A stretch of 64,000 nucleotides of DNA from Allacma fusca (GCA_947179485.1 OX359247.1:58005131-58069130); one strand, 5' to 3'; positions 1-13,292 are shown, counted from the first letter of the stretch. Made by a program: numbers and translations. Notes: generated from the letters alone by a model not told the origin.

Positions 1-668
1 AAAAATTTCAGTGAAAACCGACGCAATTTCGTGTCGTCTGGCATAAACGCTCAGATGAAGGAGAGAAAAGCAAAAATAAAAAAATGCGAAACAAAAGTCC
101 AGTGTAAGTTTAGCTGCTGTTCGGTTTTCGGACACAATCCCGGCAACAAAGCAATGAAGAGTAAATGTGAACTGGAAAATCAAATATGCGATGCTGAATA
201 TATACAGAAACTGTTTCAGAGTTCTTGCATTTACGGAGACTCGGTGCGTGAATGAATCCCAAACAAAAGGATGCGTGTTTATAAACGAACCAGGGTTAAA
301 AAATATTTTCAATCCCTGAAATGTAAATTTTGAAAACATGCTAATAAACTAAGGCTGGTATAATTTATTCAGCACAAAAGATATCCAAAGGATGAATTCT
401 GAAAAATAATGTATTCTGCGAAGTCTCAATATTGCGTTTTTTCTTGAAGTATACAAGATTTGCGGGCTTACAATTATTTCAACTGACGAAAAAGAGTATC
501 TTGTCCCACCTCAATTTCTTCGGGTTTTCGCAAGAAGTATTATAAAAACAAATTATTATGCTATTATGCTAATATTAACCAGTATAAAAATATACAGGAT
601 AACGGCCAAAATGGCTGTATACACACCTGATATAATTGTACACATAATGACTTCTATTAAGTAGATCA

Positions 669-1229
669 CTTTAAATGTCAGTGGTTTGGTCCGGACTATT
701 TAAAATGTCTTAGTACTGGTTCTTGTCCGGTCTGGTCCTAGATTTTAATGACCTGGCCCGGTCTAGTCCAACATTTGGACCAAACCAGAAGTAACTTGTC
801 CAATATCCAGCACCAGACTAGACAACAGGAACATTGGTCTAAACGTAATTACATATCTATGTAAAACAAACGATTTTAATTATATATTCAACCATTTTAA
901 TAATTTTATTGGAATACGTGGTAATTGCTTAGAATCACTTTTATTATGCCAAGCTTCCAAACACGATATTTTAATAATTTAAGAAAAAATATCAACGAGG
1001 GTTAAATAATTGGGATACATGGATAATGCTTAGAATCAATTTATTTGCCAATCTTTCGATCTCCAACATAGATCTTCAGCAAGAAATTTAATAATAATTT
1101 GAGGAAACATTAAAAAAAATGGGAAATCTGAAAAAAAAAATTTTTGAGTGAAACAATGACTAGGTTAAGCTTTGACCAGAACGGTTTCAAAAATCGAAAT
1201 CAGACCAGTACATTGGTATCCCTGTAGAG
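669..1229. mobile_element. Probable hAT-like repeat, boundaries uncertain
   Basis: The left part (670-800) is rich in GGTCCGG, GGTCTGGTCC and related motifs in both orientations. The right edge reads, in reverse complement, CAGGGATACCAATG, a typical hAT-like terminus. No matching 8-bp target duplication was found, so the limits are only approximate. The motif-rich layout resembles the better-delimited hAT-like elements further right. Confidence 0.35.
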
Positions 1230-1923
1230 AACGCGGCTAAAATAACCTTTCCTTTTTCATAATCCACAATTCAATAACAATTAATTTAATTTATCTAAGT
1301 AAGTAAATGCTTTATTCCCAGTTAATCACTTGCCTTTGTGGAGTCACGTTTTTTTCAGAGGTGAATAATTACGTGCATGCAATGCAAACTCACTTCAAAG
1401 GACCTCTCTATAAATTAGTCTCCTCTATCTGTATAAGCACGAATTATTATTTACTTATAGATATTATTACTTCAAATTTGCCGTAATTCACATCGCTAAT
1501 GTTTTTTGCTTCTAAGAGAGTAACGTTGTAGGTGTGCAATCTTGATGCTTGCTGTAAATTTATGCTACTTAATACGCACTGTGATGGACCAATTATGACT
1601 TTCAACCAAGGAGGAATAATTTATATTCTGGCAACATGAACAATTAATTACTTTTGTAATCTTATTACAGATACATAGGTCATTGCTTCTCCGCCCTTTC
1701 TGAGTAGCCACTCATCTTTCTCTTTGCATGCACTTACCCCAGAAAACAACAAAATTTCCATCCTTTACTAGTAGAATTTTCTCATATGCACTTAATTATA
1801 TGGGATAAAAAATTTTATTCATAATATTATTAGCAACTAGCATTGCACTGAAAATTCGCTTAATATTCTCGCTTGTAGAAAGAAAATGCTCTCATAACAA
1901 CAAAACTCTCTAACAAAAATAAT

Positions 1924-3381
1924 TTAATTAATAAGCAAAGCATTTATTGTAAGATTGGAGACAGACAGGACCACGACAAGGTATGTGTATTTTTGAATCA
2001 CATAGACAGATCCTACACGCAATTGAAGAGGTTGCAAGCTCTTAAACGCCTTTGTCCAACCCTTTGAGGTTTGGTACTCCCAAGATTTAAAACTGTCCTT
2101 CGAATTAGACCTGATTTGACCCATGGTTGTAAAAATTGGCCCTTCCACAATTGTGAACGTTAAGGAGAGAACCGGGAAGAGGAGATATTGTGGCAATGGA
2201 ATTTGGTTATGACATTTGATTGTTACAAAAAGACTCAGGGAATGACCAAAGACGAAGAAAATTTTGTACACTGGCATAAGTAGGGATGATGTGCAATGAA
2301 TGAACCCATTATTCAGCCGCTTAAAACTCGTGAATATATTCAATAGTTTTTGTGGGTGGACGCACAGGGTAGCATGCATAAGATTTTTACTGAAACAAAA
2401 AAACAAAAATGTTAAATTGAATGTTCCTTGAAATATAAATATACATATATATAAAATCTGAGATAAATAAGGGAGCCATTCGTGATTGCATTTTTTGGAA
2501 TTCTTAAAAACACTCTTACTCAAAATAAAATATGTTACAGCTTCAAAATAAAGTAATAAATATCAACTTTGCTTACTGATTAAAATGTTGCATCCAATGG
2601 TTGCAGAAGAATGTGTGAATCATTAGAATAGTGTTGCTAGCAAATATGCCATAAATACCAAATGTATATAGGAAAATTTCAAGCACGAAAAACACTGGCC
2701 AAATAAACCTCGGACGACCATCTCTCGGGAATATTGTGTAAAACCAACGTGGATCCTCTGATTCGATTAAAAATTGTAACACAAGTAAGGAAACAAGGGA
2801 AAATAAAGACGTGGTAAAGTACCATACCAAAATATCCACACCATCAAATTTCCTAGGAATGTTCCTCTGACTATAATTTCCTAAATTTTGTAAAAAATAC
2901 ATAAATATTTCATTAAAAAAGGTTTCAACAACTAATGGCATTTAATATCTATTTACATAACATTGGATTAATACAAATTTCTAATAATTTCATAAAAACT
3001 ATGAGAACGCCAAAGTTATTTACGTGTTAAAATTTTGTCAAGAGCCAAAGTTGAATTTAATAGCCCTACAATGTTATGCCTATGTAAACCGATGTTTAGT
3101 TGAATGAAGAAAAAGCAAGAGTAATAAAATATGAACATAAAATCTGATAATAGTTTTGAAAGGCTCCGATTGGATTGCAAGCCGGACATAAAGCACTGCA
3201 AGATGAAAAAAATTTGTATAAATAAATACAATGCATTTGTTAGCCAGAGTGCCTGACATCTGATTTGAATTTTTTCAGTAAATTTTTTTCCCACTGGGTC
3301 CCAGTCAATTGGTAGAGCGTTAAGCATACAGCCGATTCTAAAAAAAGTTTCACAACCTTTGTAAGTGTATTTTGTAAACAT
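1924..3381 (-). CDS. Seven-transmembrane chemoreceptor-like protein, receptor 1
   Basis: Predicted integral membrane protein of 375 residues from three exons: 3381-3024, 2880-2577 and 2389-1924 (stop included). Introns are 143 and 187 nt with GT-AG ends, in phases 1 and 2. I see seven hydrophobic segments, at about residues 44-66, 78-98, 136-158, 178-212, 257-280, 286-310 and 345-374. A conserved loop IESEDPRW follows segment 3, and MPVYKIFFVFGHSLSL lies in segment 5. The last segment has a TY pair (356-357), reminiscent of the TYhhhhhQF signature of arthropod gustatory receptors, although QF is replaced by SN. Length, topology and tandem arrangement fit the insect-type GR/OR superfamily; that assignment is inference. 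The start ATG is shared by all three paralogues (MFTK). The ligand is unknown. It could instead be a lineage-specific 7TM family. Confidence 0.72.
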
Positions 3382-4826
3382 CTTGCTTTTTTATGAGTCA
3401 ATTCTGAAATGGGAAAAGATCGTTTGAAGGAAAACTTGAAATTAATAAAATATTAAACTGCTCTGAAATTCTAACAAAACGGACGGTTATATAAGTAATT
3501 TTCCAACGATTAAGCTTGGATTAATAAAATATGTCTTGATTGTTAACTAGTGCAGCTCATTATCAGTGTACAATACAGGAAAGCCCGAATTCCCGTAATA
3601 CCAGGAAATGTTATTGCTTGAACTTTCCAACTTTTTAATTTAAATTTGTAGCAATACGTCAAAAGTTTACGATCAAAAATATCAAATGTAAAAACAAGGA
3701 AATGTGATCATGTTTCTGAAAGTTACAACTCTCCAGGAAATTTCTTCAGAATTCGCTGGAAAATTGGAGGACTAGAATATAACATTGAACTGTGGCTTTT
3801 TATAAGAAAAGCTACCTTTATGAGACGACCTTAATTTTATCTGTTAGAGCAAATATATTTAGACACTATCTCCTTTAACACAATGCTTGTTTTCTAAGAA
3901 TAAGTATAATTACTAGTAATAAATAATAATATAATGGTAATTATTACTATTTGAAGTATAATTACTAGTACTATTAGTTGAGTTGGGGTGCTGTTGTATC
4001 AGCTTCTTATCTGTTCTTCTAAACCCTTACAGAAAATCTTTGAGGAATATACATACTTACAAACGTAATGACACCAATTTAGTTCGAGTAATTGTACCAC
4101 AATCGCCCATAATATAGTTTCGCAACGTGCACTATTATTGTTTTACATAAACGGTCAGTATAATGATAGGAATGTCCCCATACCGGAAACCATATCCACT
4201 AATACCTTGTAGTCAGACTGTTATTATGCATATACATATGTAAACCCTTGAATGTTCTTTTCACGTGATAATTATATATCATTCATAACCAGCCATTATT
4301 CCATCAGTTAATATTAGTTTAATTAATGAAATGATTGGTGTCACACGGAATTGAACAGAATTGCACAACGCTCCCTTAGTAACTGTTAACCTGCCAACAG
4401 GTTTCCGAAATTCCTCTGCTTTCCGAATGAGAACCCTTTGCGTTTTTCTGTAGGAAGTATTATGTTACAATATTTAAAAAAGCTGACAGAACTTGTGGGA
4501 TTGTAGCAGGAAACTGTTAGCGGGAGGTCTGGTAAAAGTTTAAATTTTTCACACAGTAGAAAATTAGCTCTAGAACAAAGGGCAACAGCCTATCAGAGTG
4601 TCTCTAGCTATGTGACATTGGATGAATACCATTAACAATTGTCTATACAGAATATTCGTGAAACTTCGTGTTTTTGTGTAACTTAATATCTACTACTATA
4701 TATTGCTCATTGAATAAAACATTTAATTCTGTACATAGTTAAGAAAATAATTATTATATGGGTGCCTCCAAAAAAGTTACTAGACTTACAGGTAGTATCA
4801 CCTAAAAATGGGAGCTTGGATTTTTG

Positions 4827-4967
4827 TCCGGTATAAACAGTATTCCGTTATATGATTATAGCGGACATTATATATTTACACAATTACTTTTGGTGGGGAC
4901 GAACAAATGTGTCCGGTATAATGAGAATTCCGTTATAAAGCGGCCGTTATAAAGAGATTTTACTGTA
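4827..4967. mobile_element. pogo/Tigger-like terminus or MITE fragment
   Basis: The right edge reads, in reverse complement, CAGTAAAATCTCTTTATAAC and is followed by TA, as expected for pogo/Tigger-type elements. A second copy of the GTCCGGTATAA...ATTCCGTTATA block lies at about 4827-4865 in the same orientation. No matching left terminal repeat was found, so this is a fragment. Confidence 0.5.
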
Positions 4968-5481
4968 TGTACATACATAGTTTCATAACAATATTGTAGT
5001 CTTACGTAAGTTCAAGGAATATGTCAATAAATACAATAGGAAATAAAATGGATTTGGGAAATAAAGTCGGTGTTGAGATAGGAAAACAGCAGGGATTCAT
5101 TCAGGATAAAACCGCCAAGGGAATTCTAAACAATACAGTAATATTTAGACAAACTAGCAGATTAAGATTAGCAACTTGAGTGTTGCAAACACATTGTATT
5201 TAAACGTATGTAAGAGTACTTATAAAGCAAACAAAATGTGAATTTAAAGTGTTACTGTATCTACATTATGTACTCCCAGGCAGCATAACATTAGCATTGC
5301 AACGAAGAACAATAGATTTTTACTTCCATCGAGAAAATGTTCTATAGGGGAGGATTTCAGTGTGTACAAATTGTAGGCAGGTAATATTTCAATTTTGCGA
5401 AACCTGCATAAAAGTTTTAGTGATATAGAAACTTCCGCAGCGGTTGTAGTACCCCCGATGCATTACCATAACATCAGGGTT

Positions 5482-8260
5482 TTAAACAATTAATAATGAG
5501 TTAATGGTCAAATTGGAAACTGCCAGTAGAACTATAAGATACGTGAAACTTTGAATGCAGTAGATGGAGCCAACTCGAATTTGCATGTGCCGTAATGATT
5601 GGAACTCTCTTGTCCAAACTTTATCCGCTTGATGACGCCAGGAATACAGGAACTCGGTTGAAAGTGACTCTACCTGGCCCATCCATGTAAAAATTGGGGC
5701 TTCCATGACAACATAAGTTATAGACAAAAGTGGGAACAGCAAATACTGTGGCAGGGATATGCTACTGTGAAATTTTATTGCCACAACCAGACTAAGAGAA
5801 TGTCCAAATATGAAGAAAATTTTGTACACGGGCATCAACAATGTTGACGTGCACTGTAGGAACCGATCGTTGAGTTTCTTAAAAATTCTGAAAATGCCTA
5901 AGGCAATTTGTGGGTTCGTACTTCTTCTAATGTTTTCCATATTTTCCCTGTAAACCAACAAATAGAAAGCTATTATTCTCACCTAGTTTAGCCTTAAATG
6001 AGTTGCTGGTATATTTAAGAGCAAACATCCACAGGTAACTGTAGGTTTTCATCATGTAACCAAAGTTTAATAATAAAATTACGCTTCAATGTTATTTGAT
6101 AGAATAAAATAGGATTCTTACTGTCTGAATTGCTTCATCCAGTAGTTATGGAAGAAAACATAAATCAATATAAATGTGTTGCTTGCAAATACTGAATAAT
6201 TGGCAAAGAGCTGCATTCGCAGCTCCAATAGGTAAAATAAAGGCCACACATAGAAAGGACGTGTTTCTGCTGAAAAAACTGTGTATAGCCAACGGGGATC
6301 CTCAGATTCGATTATAAATAGCAGCGAGAGTATCAACACAATACCAAACGTTGAGATGGTGAAATACCAAATTAAAATGTCAATACCATCGAATTGCTTG
6401 ACTTTCCGGCCATTGTGCCATTTATCTGAAAACATAACACGAGGTAAAGGTATTCATCAAAATCATTTGAAAATTCTCGGCAATATTGTATATACTTTGT
6501 TCTGATTTGTCTAAATTGTTTTAATTTCTTCGAAATTATGCGTTTACAATTTGTTTAAAATGCGTGCTAGTTTTTTAAAATATGTGCTAAATGTTTTAAA
6601 CTGTGTGCTAAATGTTTTAAAATGTGTGCTAAACGTTTTAAAATTTGTGCTAAATGTTTTAAAATGTGTTCTAAATGTTTTAAAATGTGTGCTAAATGTT
6701 TTAAAATGTGTGCTAAATGTTTTAAAATTTGTGTTAATTGTTTTAAAATTTGTGCTGAATGTTTTAAACTTTAGGTTTCATTAACATTTTAAAATTAGTT
6801 TCGTTAAGCGATTTTCGCGCGGATGGACGAGTCAATTTTCGACGATAGGAGCCGTGGGTAATGAATCATTCACTAACAAGACATGTGAAATTTTCGAACT
6901 ATTCTATAGTACTAATTCTTAGGCATTGGACTGAAGGCTCTCAACCATATTGGGGCAGGGAGAATGATGTAAATGCATTACCAATTACAGTGAATTTCCT
7001 ACATAGTGGTTACCTCTTAGACAACATTCCCTTTATATTGGCGTGTTCAAATTTTCCCCAGCATTACATTTACATTATGTAGTAAGATATAGTAGCATCC
7101 CCATATATTGGCGAGTAACTTTATCATCCCTTGGGAACCACTATATACGAAATTCACTGTAAAAGGTATAAATGATAAATGGTCAACAGTACTTTAGCTA
7201 AACGCAAAATAAACTACCCTGAAACTACCCTGAAATCAAAATGATGTACAAGCAGTTTTCACTAAAAGCACAATGACCTACATATATTCATGGCATATAT
7301 CAAAACATGTGTGTGATGCTCGTTGTCAGTAATGATTTTAGAAAAAACTTTATGTAGCATATGATGCATTTTGCCTTTTCTCCAGCGATATTTTTATCCG
7401 GAAGAAAAAACCTGAGAGCTCATATCTCGAATCGAAGGAAAGTAGTCCATCTTCAGGTTTTGGAAATATTTGAACATTGTCTCACATTTTTCACAAAATA
7501 TCTTGATAAGCCTCACCAATACTTAAGAATCTAATAAAACAAATGTAACTGCAGTGGAAAAATGTTTTCAAAACCTTGAAATTTTCGAGAGAATTTTCAT
7601 AAAATGTTGTACCAGAAATGCAACATGGGCATTAAAGCGCAAGTCTGCGCATGTTTGTATGTGTGCCCCAAACTAATGCCCATTCCTACACCTAGTGGGC
7701 TGGCAACACGAAAAGTTTGAACCAAAATAAATATTGAAATTCACAATGAAGGGATTTCATGAAAGCTTTAATAATGAGATTCTCAACATCACTACCAGCA
7801 AAATCATTAAAGAATATCCTCTTCGTTTTATCTGTGTTTATAGATTAAACAAATTTTAAGTACAATAATTTGGGTAAAAATAAACATAGGCATAAAACTT
7901 ACTTGTTAGAACTTTATCCAGTGCAAAAATTGCGTTCAATAAATCCACTATTTCGTACCCATTAACTCCAAAGTTTAGTTGGAAGAAGAAAAAGCACCAG
8001 TACATAAAAATGTAGATAATATCCAAACAGAGCCTTACAATACTGCGATCGGAATTCAAGCCGGAAAAAAAGCAATGGAGGATGAAAAAATGTTGAAAAA
8101 ATACGTAAAATAAATTCAACCACCACAACAACATTTTCCATTTTCCAATTTTAGTTGTCAACTTTAATCCCGACGAATCCCACCCAAATGGTACTGCGGT
8201 TAGAAGTGAGCCAATTTGAAAAAAATATTTGTAGGCGCTATATGTATGTTTGGTAAACAT
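5482..8260 (-). CDS. Seven-transmembrane chemoreceptor-like protein, receptor 2
   Basis: Paralogue of the receptors at 1924 and 10375; 375 residues from exons 8260-7903, 6425-6122 and 5947-5482. Exon lengths (358, 304, 466 nt) are identical to those of receptor 1, which strongly supports the splice sites. Intron 1 is expanded to 1477 nt by a 21-bp minisatellite and a TA-flanked MITE; intron 2 is 174 nt. Seven hydrophobic segments are present. Shared motifs are PFGWD near the N-terminus, CFFFFQLNFG in segment 2, FDGIDILIWYF in segment 3, IESEDPRWLY, MPVYKIFFIFGHSLSL, and a final TYLIVLLAVSN. No frameshift or premature stop is visible, so it appears intact. The GR/OR-type chemoreceptor role is inferred from topology and tandem expansion, not from a recognised orthologue. 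Confidence 0.72.
6548..6795. repeat. 21-bp minisatellite in intron 1 of receptor 2
   Basis: About 11-12 tandem copies of a unit close to TTTTAAAATGTGTGCTAAATG. The unit is a multiple of three, so one frame gives a spurious Val-Leu-Asn/Lys heptad-like open frame. The array lies between exon 2 (ends 6425) and exon 1 (7903) of receptor 2. Confidence 0.9.
6988..7159. mobile_element. TA-flanked MITE (pogo/Tigger-like), copy 1
   Basis: 172-bp element with 27-bp terminal inverted repeats (24 of 27 match), starting CAGTGAATTTC and flanked by TA on both sides (6986-6987 and 7160-7161). It is non-coding, inside intron 1 of receptor 2. A diverged inverted copy lies at 8444-8611. Confidence 0.8.
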
Positions 8261-8443
8261 GCTGAATTTTATTTAAATATTTTCAAAATTTCTAGTACTT
8301 ATTTGGAAGTGTTCAATCAATCTAAATACTGAAGCTCAACTGGAATAAGAAAGAAGGCAAGGTAGGTATTTACTGCCATTTATTTTAAATTGAAATTTTC
8401 ATAATGTCATTCAATTCCAAGCGAGTTCCCTAAATAACTACTA

Positions 8444-8611
8444 CCGCAAATTTGCTTTATAGTGGTTCCCGAGGGATGACAAATTACCATTATGTGGAAA
8501 TGCCATTATATGTATACTCCATAATATAAATATAATCCTAAGGATACACATACATATACATATGTATATCCTATCAAATAGGAAACCACTACATATATAG
8601 GAAGTTCACTG
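8444..8611. mobile_element. TA-flanked MITE (pogo/Tigger-like), copy 2
   Basis: 168-bp element of the same family as 6988-7159, in opposite orientation. The right end is CAGTGAACTTCC in reverse complement; the left end is degenerate. TA flanks are at 8442-8443 and 8612-8613. Its left end is 184 bp upstream of the ATG of receptor 2, so the two copies bracket exon 1. Confidence 0.7.
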
Positions 8612-8613
8612 TA

Positions 8614-10374
8614 ATAATTATATATAACAGGGGTTTTGATATGCACATATCTATAAATACTCTAGCAAATGATATTCCAGCAATTGTCTGCAATTTTGGA
8701 AACTATCGGTCAAGATACACGCTTCCAAAAGATAAAAAGGAATACATGCAAGCCATAGGAAACATAAAACTGTTTTGATAAGCTTCTGCAGTTGGGCAAT
8801 GATTAATTATTCGAAATGGTTCTCATCTATGAATCAATACTGTCCGTATTAATTAAACGGATTACAAAATGTTTAAAGCTAAACGCTCCGTTAGAAGCAT
8901 ACTATCTATAATCAACTTTTTGTTACTGGCTCTCTCATCAAATGAACAAAATTTCATCATACGTCAAAGAATAATTTTGTAATGGAAATAATAAGTGAGG
9001 GAATCGGGGGGGGGGGGAAATTATTCTGGACCAGTTTTCATGCCCAAAATTACGATCAGACTAAAGGACTGTAAGTTCGTTTGTAAGTTTGTTTAAATGT
9101 ATTTCCATCGACTCGTTCCTCATAATTATTAAAGGATTGATATTTACAGCCAGGGTGTAAAAGGAGTAATGCCAATTTTATCAAAGAATTATTCTGGTTG
9201 TAATTGTAATAAAGCAATTTTTCAGCATTGAATGCGGACTACAAAGTCCGTTAGCTAATAATAACAATTAAAATGTATTAGAAAAATATTCATTTATTAC
9301 AAAACCAATTTACAGTATTTGCAATTAAACAAATAAGGATAAATTATTTCATATTCCTCGCATCCCGCATCTTGGGGATCTCATTTTGTCATCAAAATGT
9401 GTTAAATCTCCGAAATAAAAAGTTAAAAATGTCCATAAAATCAAAATAAAATTCATAATTATCAACTAAAGTTGGATACAATTTAAATTTTAGCGAATGG
9501 ATTAAATAATAACTTTAAAGGCATCTAATTTTGAACGTATGTATATACGTGATTAAAATCTAGTACATTTTCAAAAACGTGAAATTTCAACGAATTGTAA
9601 AAGCTTGAAATTGGATCATGTGCTGCTACCTGATATGTACATAAATGGCATTCCTCAAGTGACTAATACCTCTTTATTCCTAATAGTATCAACAGACACT
9701 ATGGGCATAAATGACTGATTATATATTAGAACTTGAATTCATTTTTTGTAATTGCACCCACAACTATAACTATTTTAACCTGAGAATTTTAAACAATTTC
9801 AGAAAACATGTATGAGACGCTGAAATAATCAATATTAAAATAATTATCTTTCTCAAGTATATGAAAATAATTGTAGGAGTGTGTTTGGAATAGGTTCAGT
9901 TAATTATTCTGCTCTAATTTTCTATTTGTTCTAATAAAACCCATGCTTATTTTAGCTTCCGTGGTTTTAATTTGCAGTTGTTTATTGCACTAACAGAAAC
10001 AGTTTATTTACAACTTTATCACAAAATACTAACTTCCTTAACAACCAGGGATGGCTTCAATACAGTTAATAGCATAACTACAGTATTAGTTAACTTGCTC
10101 AATTACAATTTACTGGTTGTTCTGCACTCAGAGTTCGCCAATAAAATTGACTTGAGAGTTCAATGAAATATTTTATTGTTGCCCGGAAACGCTATAATCT
10201 TCTAAACTTAGTAACGCGGAGCACGTGGACTAGAAATTGCTAAAGCTTTTCTAAATGTGTCTTCCCGTTTTATTACCATCATTTATAAATGCTCAAATAA
10301 CAAGGTTCCCTTGCCATTCTCCCATTGTTTTATTAAAATATGGCAGTAATAGGAATGGTAAAATGGGAATCAAT
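8614..10374. other. Intergenic, no gene recognised
   Basis: AT-rich spacer between receptors 2 and 3. The only notable item is a run of 12 G at 9006-9017. Open frames here are short and lack recognisable motifs. Confidence 0.6.
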
Positions 10375-12062
10375 TTAAATAATAATGAGTAATGCGTTGG
10401 TGGTCAAGTTTGATACAATTAGTAGAACTACAAGGTAAGTAACATTTTGAATGAAGTAGACCGAGCCAACTCGAACTTGCATGTGCCGTAATGATTGGAA
10501 CTCCCTTGCCCAAACTTTATTGGCTTGATGTCGCCAGGAATGCAAAAATTCAATTGAAAGTGACTCGACCTGGCCCATCCATGTAAAAATTGGGGCTTCC
10601 ATGACAGTGTAAGTAATTGACAAAAGAGGGAAGAGCAGGTATTGCGGAATTGGAATTCTGCCGTGAAATTTTATCGCAACAAAAAGACTCAAGGAATGCC
10701 CAAATACAAAAAATATTTTGTACACAGGCATTAGTAATGCTGATGTGCATTGATTAAAGTGTTCGTTGAGTTGCTTAAAAATTCGGAAAGTGTTAACAGC
10801 TAATTGTGGATGAGCATCCCCGGACATTGTTTTCATGTTTTTCCTGAGCATAAAATTTAAGAAAATTATTTTTGCAATGCCTCCTTTCGTTTGAATTTTA
10901 TGTTCTGCATAGTGCACATATACTAATGACCATTTATGCATAATACATAGATTCCCCCATATGTACCTTAATCCGGTATACTTACAGTTTAAATTGCTTC
11001 ATCCAGTAATTATTGAAGAACACGTAAATCAGTACGATAGTGTTGGTTGCAAATACAGAATAGTTGGTAAAAAAATATAGATGCACTTCAATCAAGAAAA
11101 ACGTTGGCCATATGTACCAAGGACGAGTGTCTTTTGGAAAGAGCGTGTACACCCAGCGGGGATCCTCAGATTCAATCACAAATAACAAGGTGACTACACC
11201 CAAAATGCAAAACGTGGAGACAATGAAATAGTTAATTAAGATGTCAATACCGTCAAATCTTGGTGCTTTCCTGGCTGAGTGCCATTTTTCTGTTATTAAA
11301 ATAATCAAAAGTTTTAGTATCTGTGCTAGTTTTTAATGTCACAGTAACGAAGGTTAGAATTAAACAACCTTTTATATTATTTCTACAGATCTATGTTTTC
11401 TTTTAGGCAGGATATTTTATTGGGTCTGGTAAAATATTTTATATGCAGTCTTGTAATTATTTGTTTCCGGTTACACCGACTTTCATTTCGGATTCAATGA
11501 AAACTGAAATTGATAAATACTGAAATGTAAGTATTTCCTAAAGATTTCAATTACTAATGTCGCAGCATGACGAAACTGTTTATTGCTCAGTGGAAACGGA
11601 TTTTGAAATTTTTTAAAACATAGAGCCTGTTTGGTAACCAAATTGATCAAGACTTAACTTGGGGAAGGAAGAAAATAAATTTCATAAAATTAATAATTGC
11701 TTACGAGTTAATATTTTGTCTAAACCAAGCAATGCGTTCAAAAACCCAGCTATTTCTCTCCTCTTCAAGCCTAAATTTAATTGGAAGAAGAAAAAGCACC
11801 AGTACAAAAATAAGTAAAGTAGATCCATGGATAATTTTACAACGCTTCGATCGGTATAGTAACCGGTGATAAAGCAACGGAGGATGAAAAATTGTTGAAA
11901 GAAGATATAAAATACATTTAGCCGCCAAATAATTTCTTTCCATTTTCTTATCTTTCCAGTAAGTTGCTGTTTTGAATAGTCCCATTCAAACGGTATTGCG
12001 GTTACAAATGACCCAATGCGAAAAAAATTCTCAAATGCCTTGTGTGTATTCTTGGTAAACAT
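10375..12062 (-). CDS. Seven-transmembrane chemoreceptor-like protein, receptor 3
   Basis: Third tandem paralogue; 376 residues from exons 12062-11705, 11289-10986 and 10843-10375 (358, 304 and 469 nt). Introns are 415 and 142 nt in phases 1 and 2, as in the other two copies. Conserved features are MFTKNTHKAFENFF at the start, PFEWD, a Phe-rich second membrane segment (CFFFFQLNLG), FDGIDILINYF, the loop IESEDPRWVYTLF, MPVYKIFFVFGHSLSL, PQYLLFPLLSITY and a C-terminal TYLVVLLIVSNLT. It is most similar to receptor 2: the shared C-terminal cytoplasmic stretch WMGQVESLS is nearly identical. It looks functional. A chemosensory role is inference from fold and clustering. Confidence 0.72.
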
Positions 12063-12232
12063 TTTTGAGCTGTATGAGACAAGTGATTGAAGCAGGACTT
12101 CGGGAAAACAACTCCGATTACATGTGCTGATTTACTCTGCACTGTACAGGAAGGATACTGTAGCTGCCAGATTTCGCGTTTTAGGGGTAAATACTGATTG
12201 CTGTATTAAACGCGTGGTACATACATATATGT

Positions 12233-13292
12233 CAGTAGAAGATTTTACGTTGTGGTCCGCGTACAATGCTCAGATTTTCTCATACGCTGAACTCAGCGTA
12301 CGAGCGCAGTCACTGCAGTACTATACGCCGTGTTCAGCGTAATTACGTCTGTACTGACTGTACGCTGTCCTCAACGTGCTCCAATGAATTTCGTACGCAA
12401 GTTACAACGTACAATATGTATTCACATATAATTTATTTACAAGTTTTTAAAACTTGGCGGCAGTACGATTTTAACTCCGACAAAGAATTTTATATCATCG
12501 TTGAAAAGCACTTGAAAAACTGAACAAACTCACCGTGCAGATTTAAATTTCACCGTGGGGTTCGTGTGCAATGTGCTAATGTATTATTGCTAACTAAAAC
12601 TACACCAAGGTTAGGCTATTTATATATGCCAGTCAAAATAATTATGCCGAGAAAATTGAAATGTTAATTTATACATAATAATGTTAATCTTTACCAGTCA
12701 ACTGTGCCAATAAGATTTTTCGACCGAAATGAAATATTAGCATTTATAAACGTTTAGGAGAATTTATCATAAAAATTTTATATTTTTTATAGAATGAGCA
12801 AATGAATCACATATAAAATAATTCCTATTCAAATAATTGGCGACATTGGAAAACTTGTACATGAACTGAAGCAAAAATGTTTCACCAAGATGAAAGATTT
12901 TCCTTCGCAAATGAAACTACTTTTAAATGAAAAAATTTTACATGTTTGACAAAATATATGTTTTTATAGAAGTAGACGACGATTATTACACCTTGATTAA
13001 ATTAATTTTGAAACCTAGTTGAAGAATTCGTTTAACTTTATGTACAGTATAGTACAAATTATTATAAACAGGTTAACGATTTGAGAGAGCGGTGCAATAC
13101 CTTTTAAACTTCATCATCCCTAGCAGTGTACCAGATTCTGCGCTTATACGCTGCCACCCGCGTAAAGGCAAATTCTAACTATGTACGGGGTTTCTCGCGT
13201 AGAGTACTGCAGTGACTGCGCTCGTACGCTGAGTTCAGCGTATGCAAAAATCTGCGCATTGTACGCGGACCACAACGTAAAAGCTTCTACTG
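12233..13292. mobile_element. Non-autonomous element with 96-bp terminal inverted repeats
   Basis: Arms at 12233-12328 and 13197-13292 are near-identical inverted copies, starting CAGTAGAAG and containing TACGTTGTGGTCCGCGTACA and the inner palindrome CGCTGAACTCAGCG. The 868-bp centre is AT-rich and shows no transposase. Both edges abut TATGT, a possible 5-bp target duplication. The superfamily is not clear. Confidence 0.7.

Noticed and set aside
31..255. Open frame at the left edge with several Cys
   Set aside because: It begins with GTG rather than ATG, has no recognisable motif, no paralogue in the window and no signal peptide.
3577..3780. Possible hAT-like element with GAATTCCCG and CCAGGAAAT motifs repeated
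   Set aside because: Edges could not be paired and no 8-bp duplication was found.
6551..6784. Open frame with Val-Leu-Asn/Lys heptads
   Set aside because: It is a direct translation of the 21-bp minisatellite in an intron of receptor 2.
9006..9017. Run of 12 G, and a similar run of about 10 at 51080
   Set aside because: Simple homopolymers with no other structure; possibly length-error-prone in sequencing.
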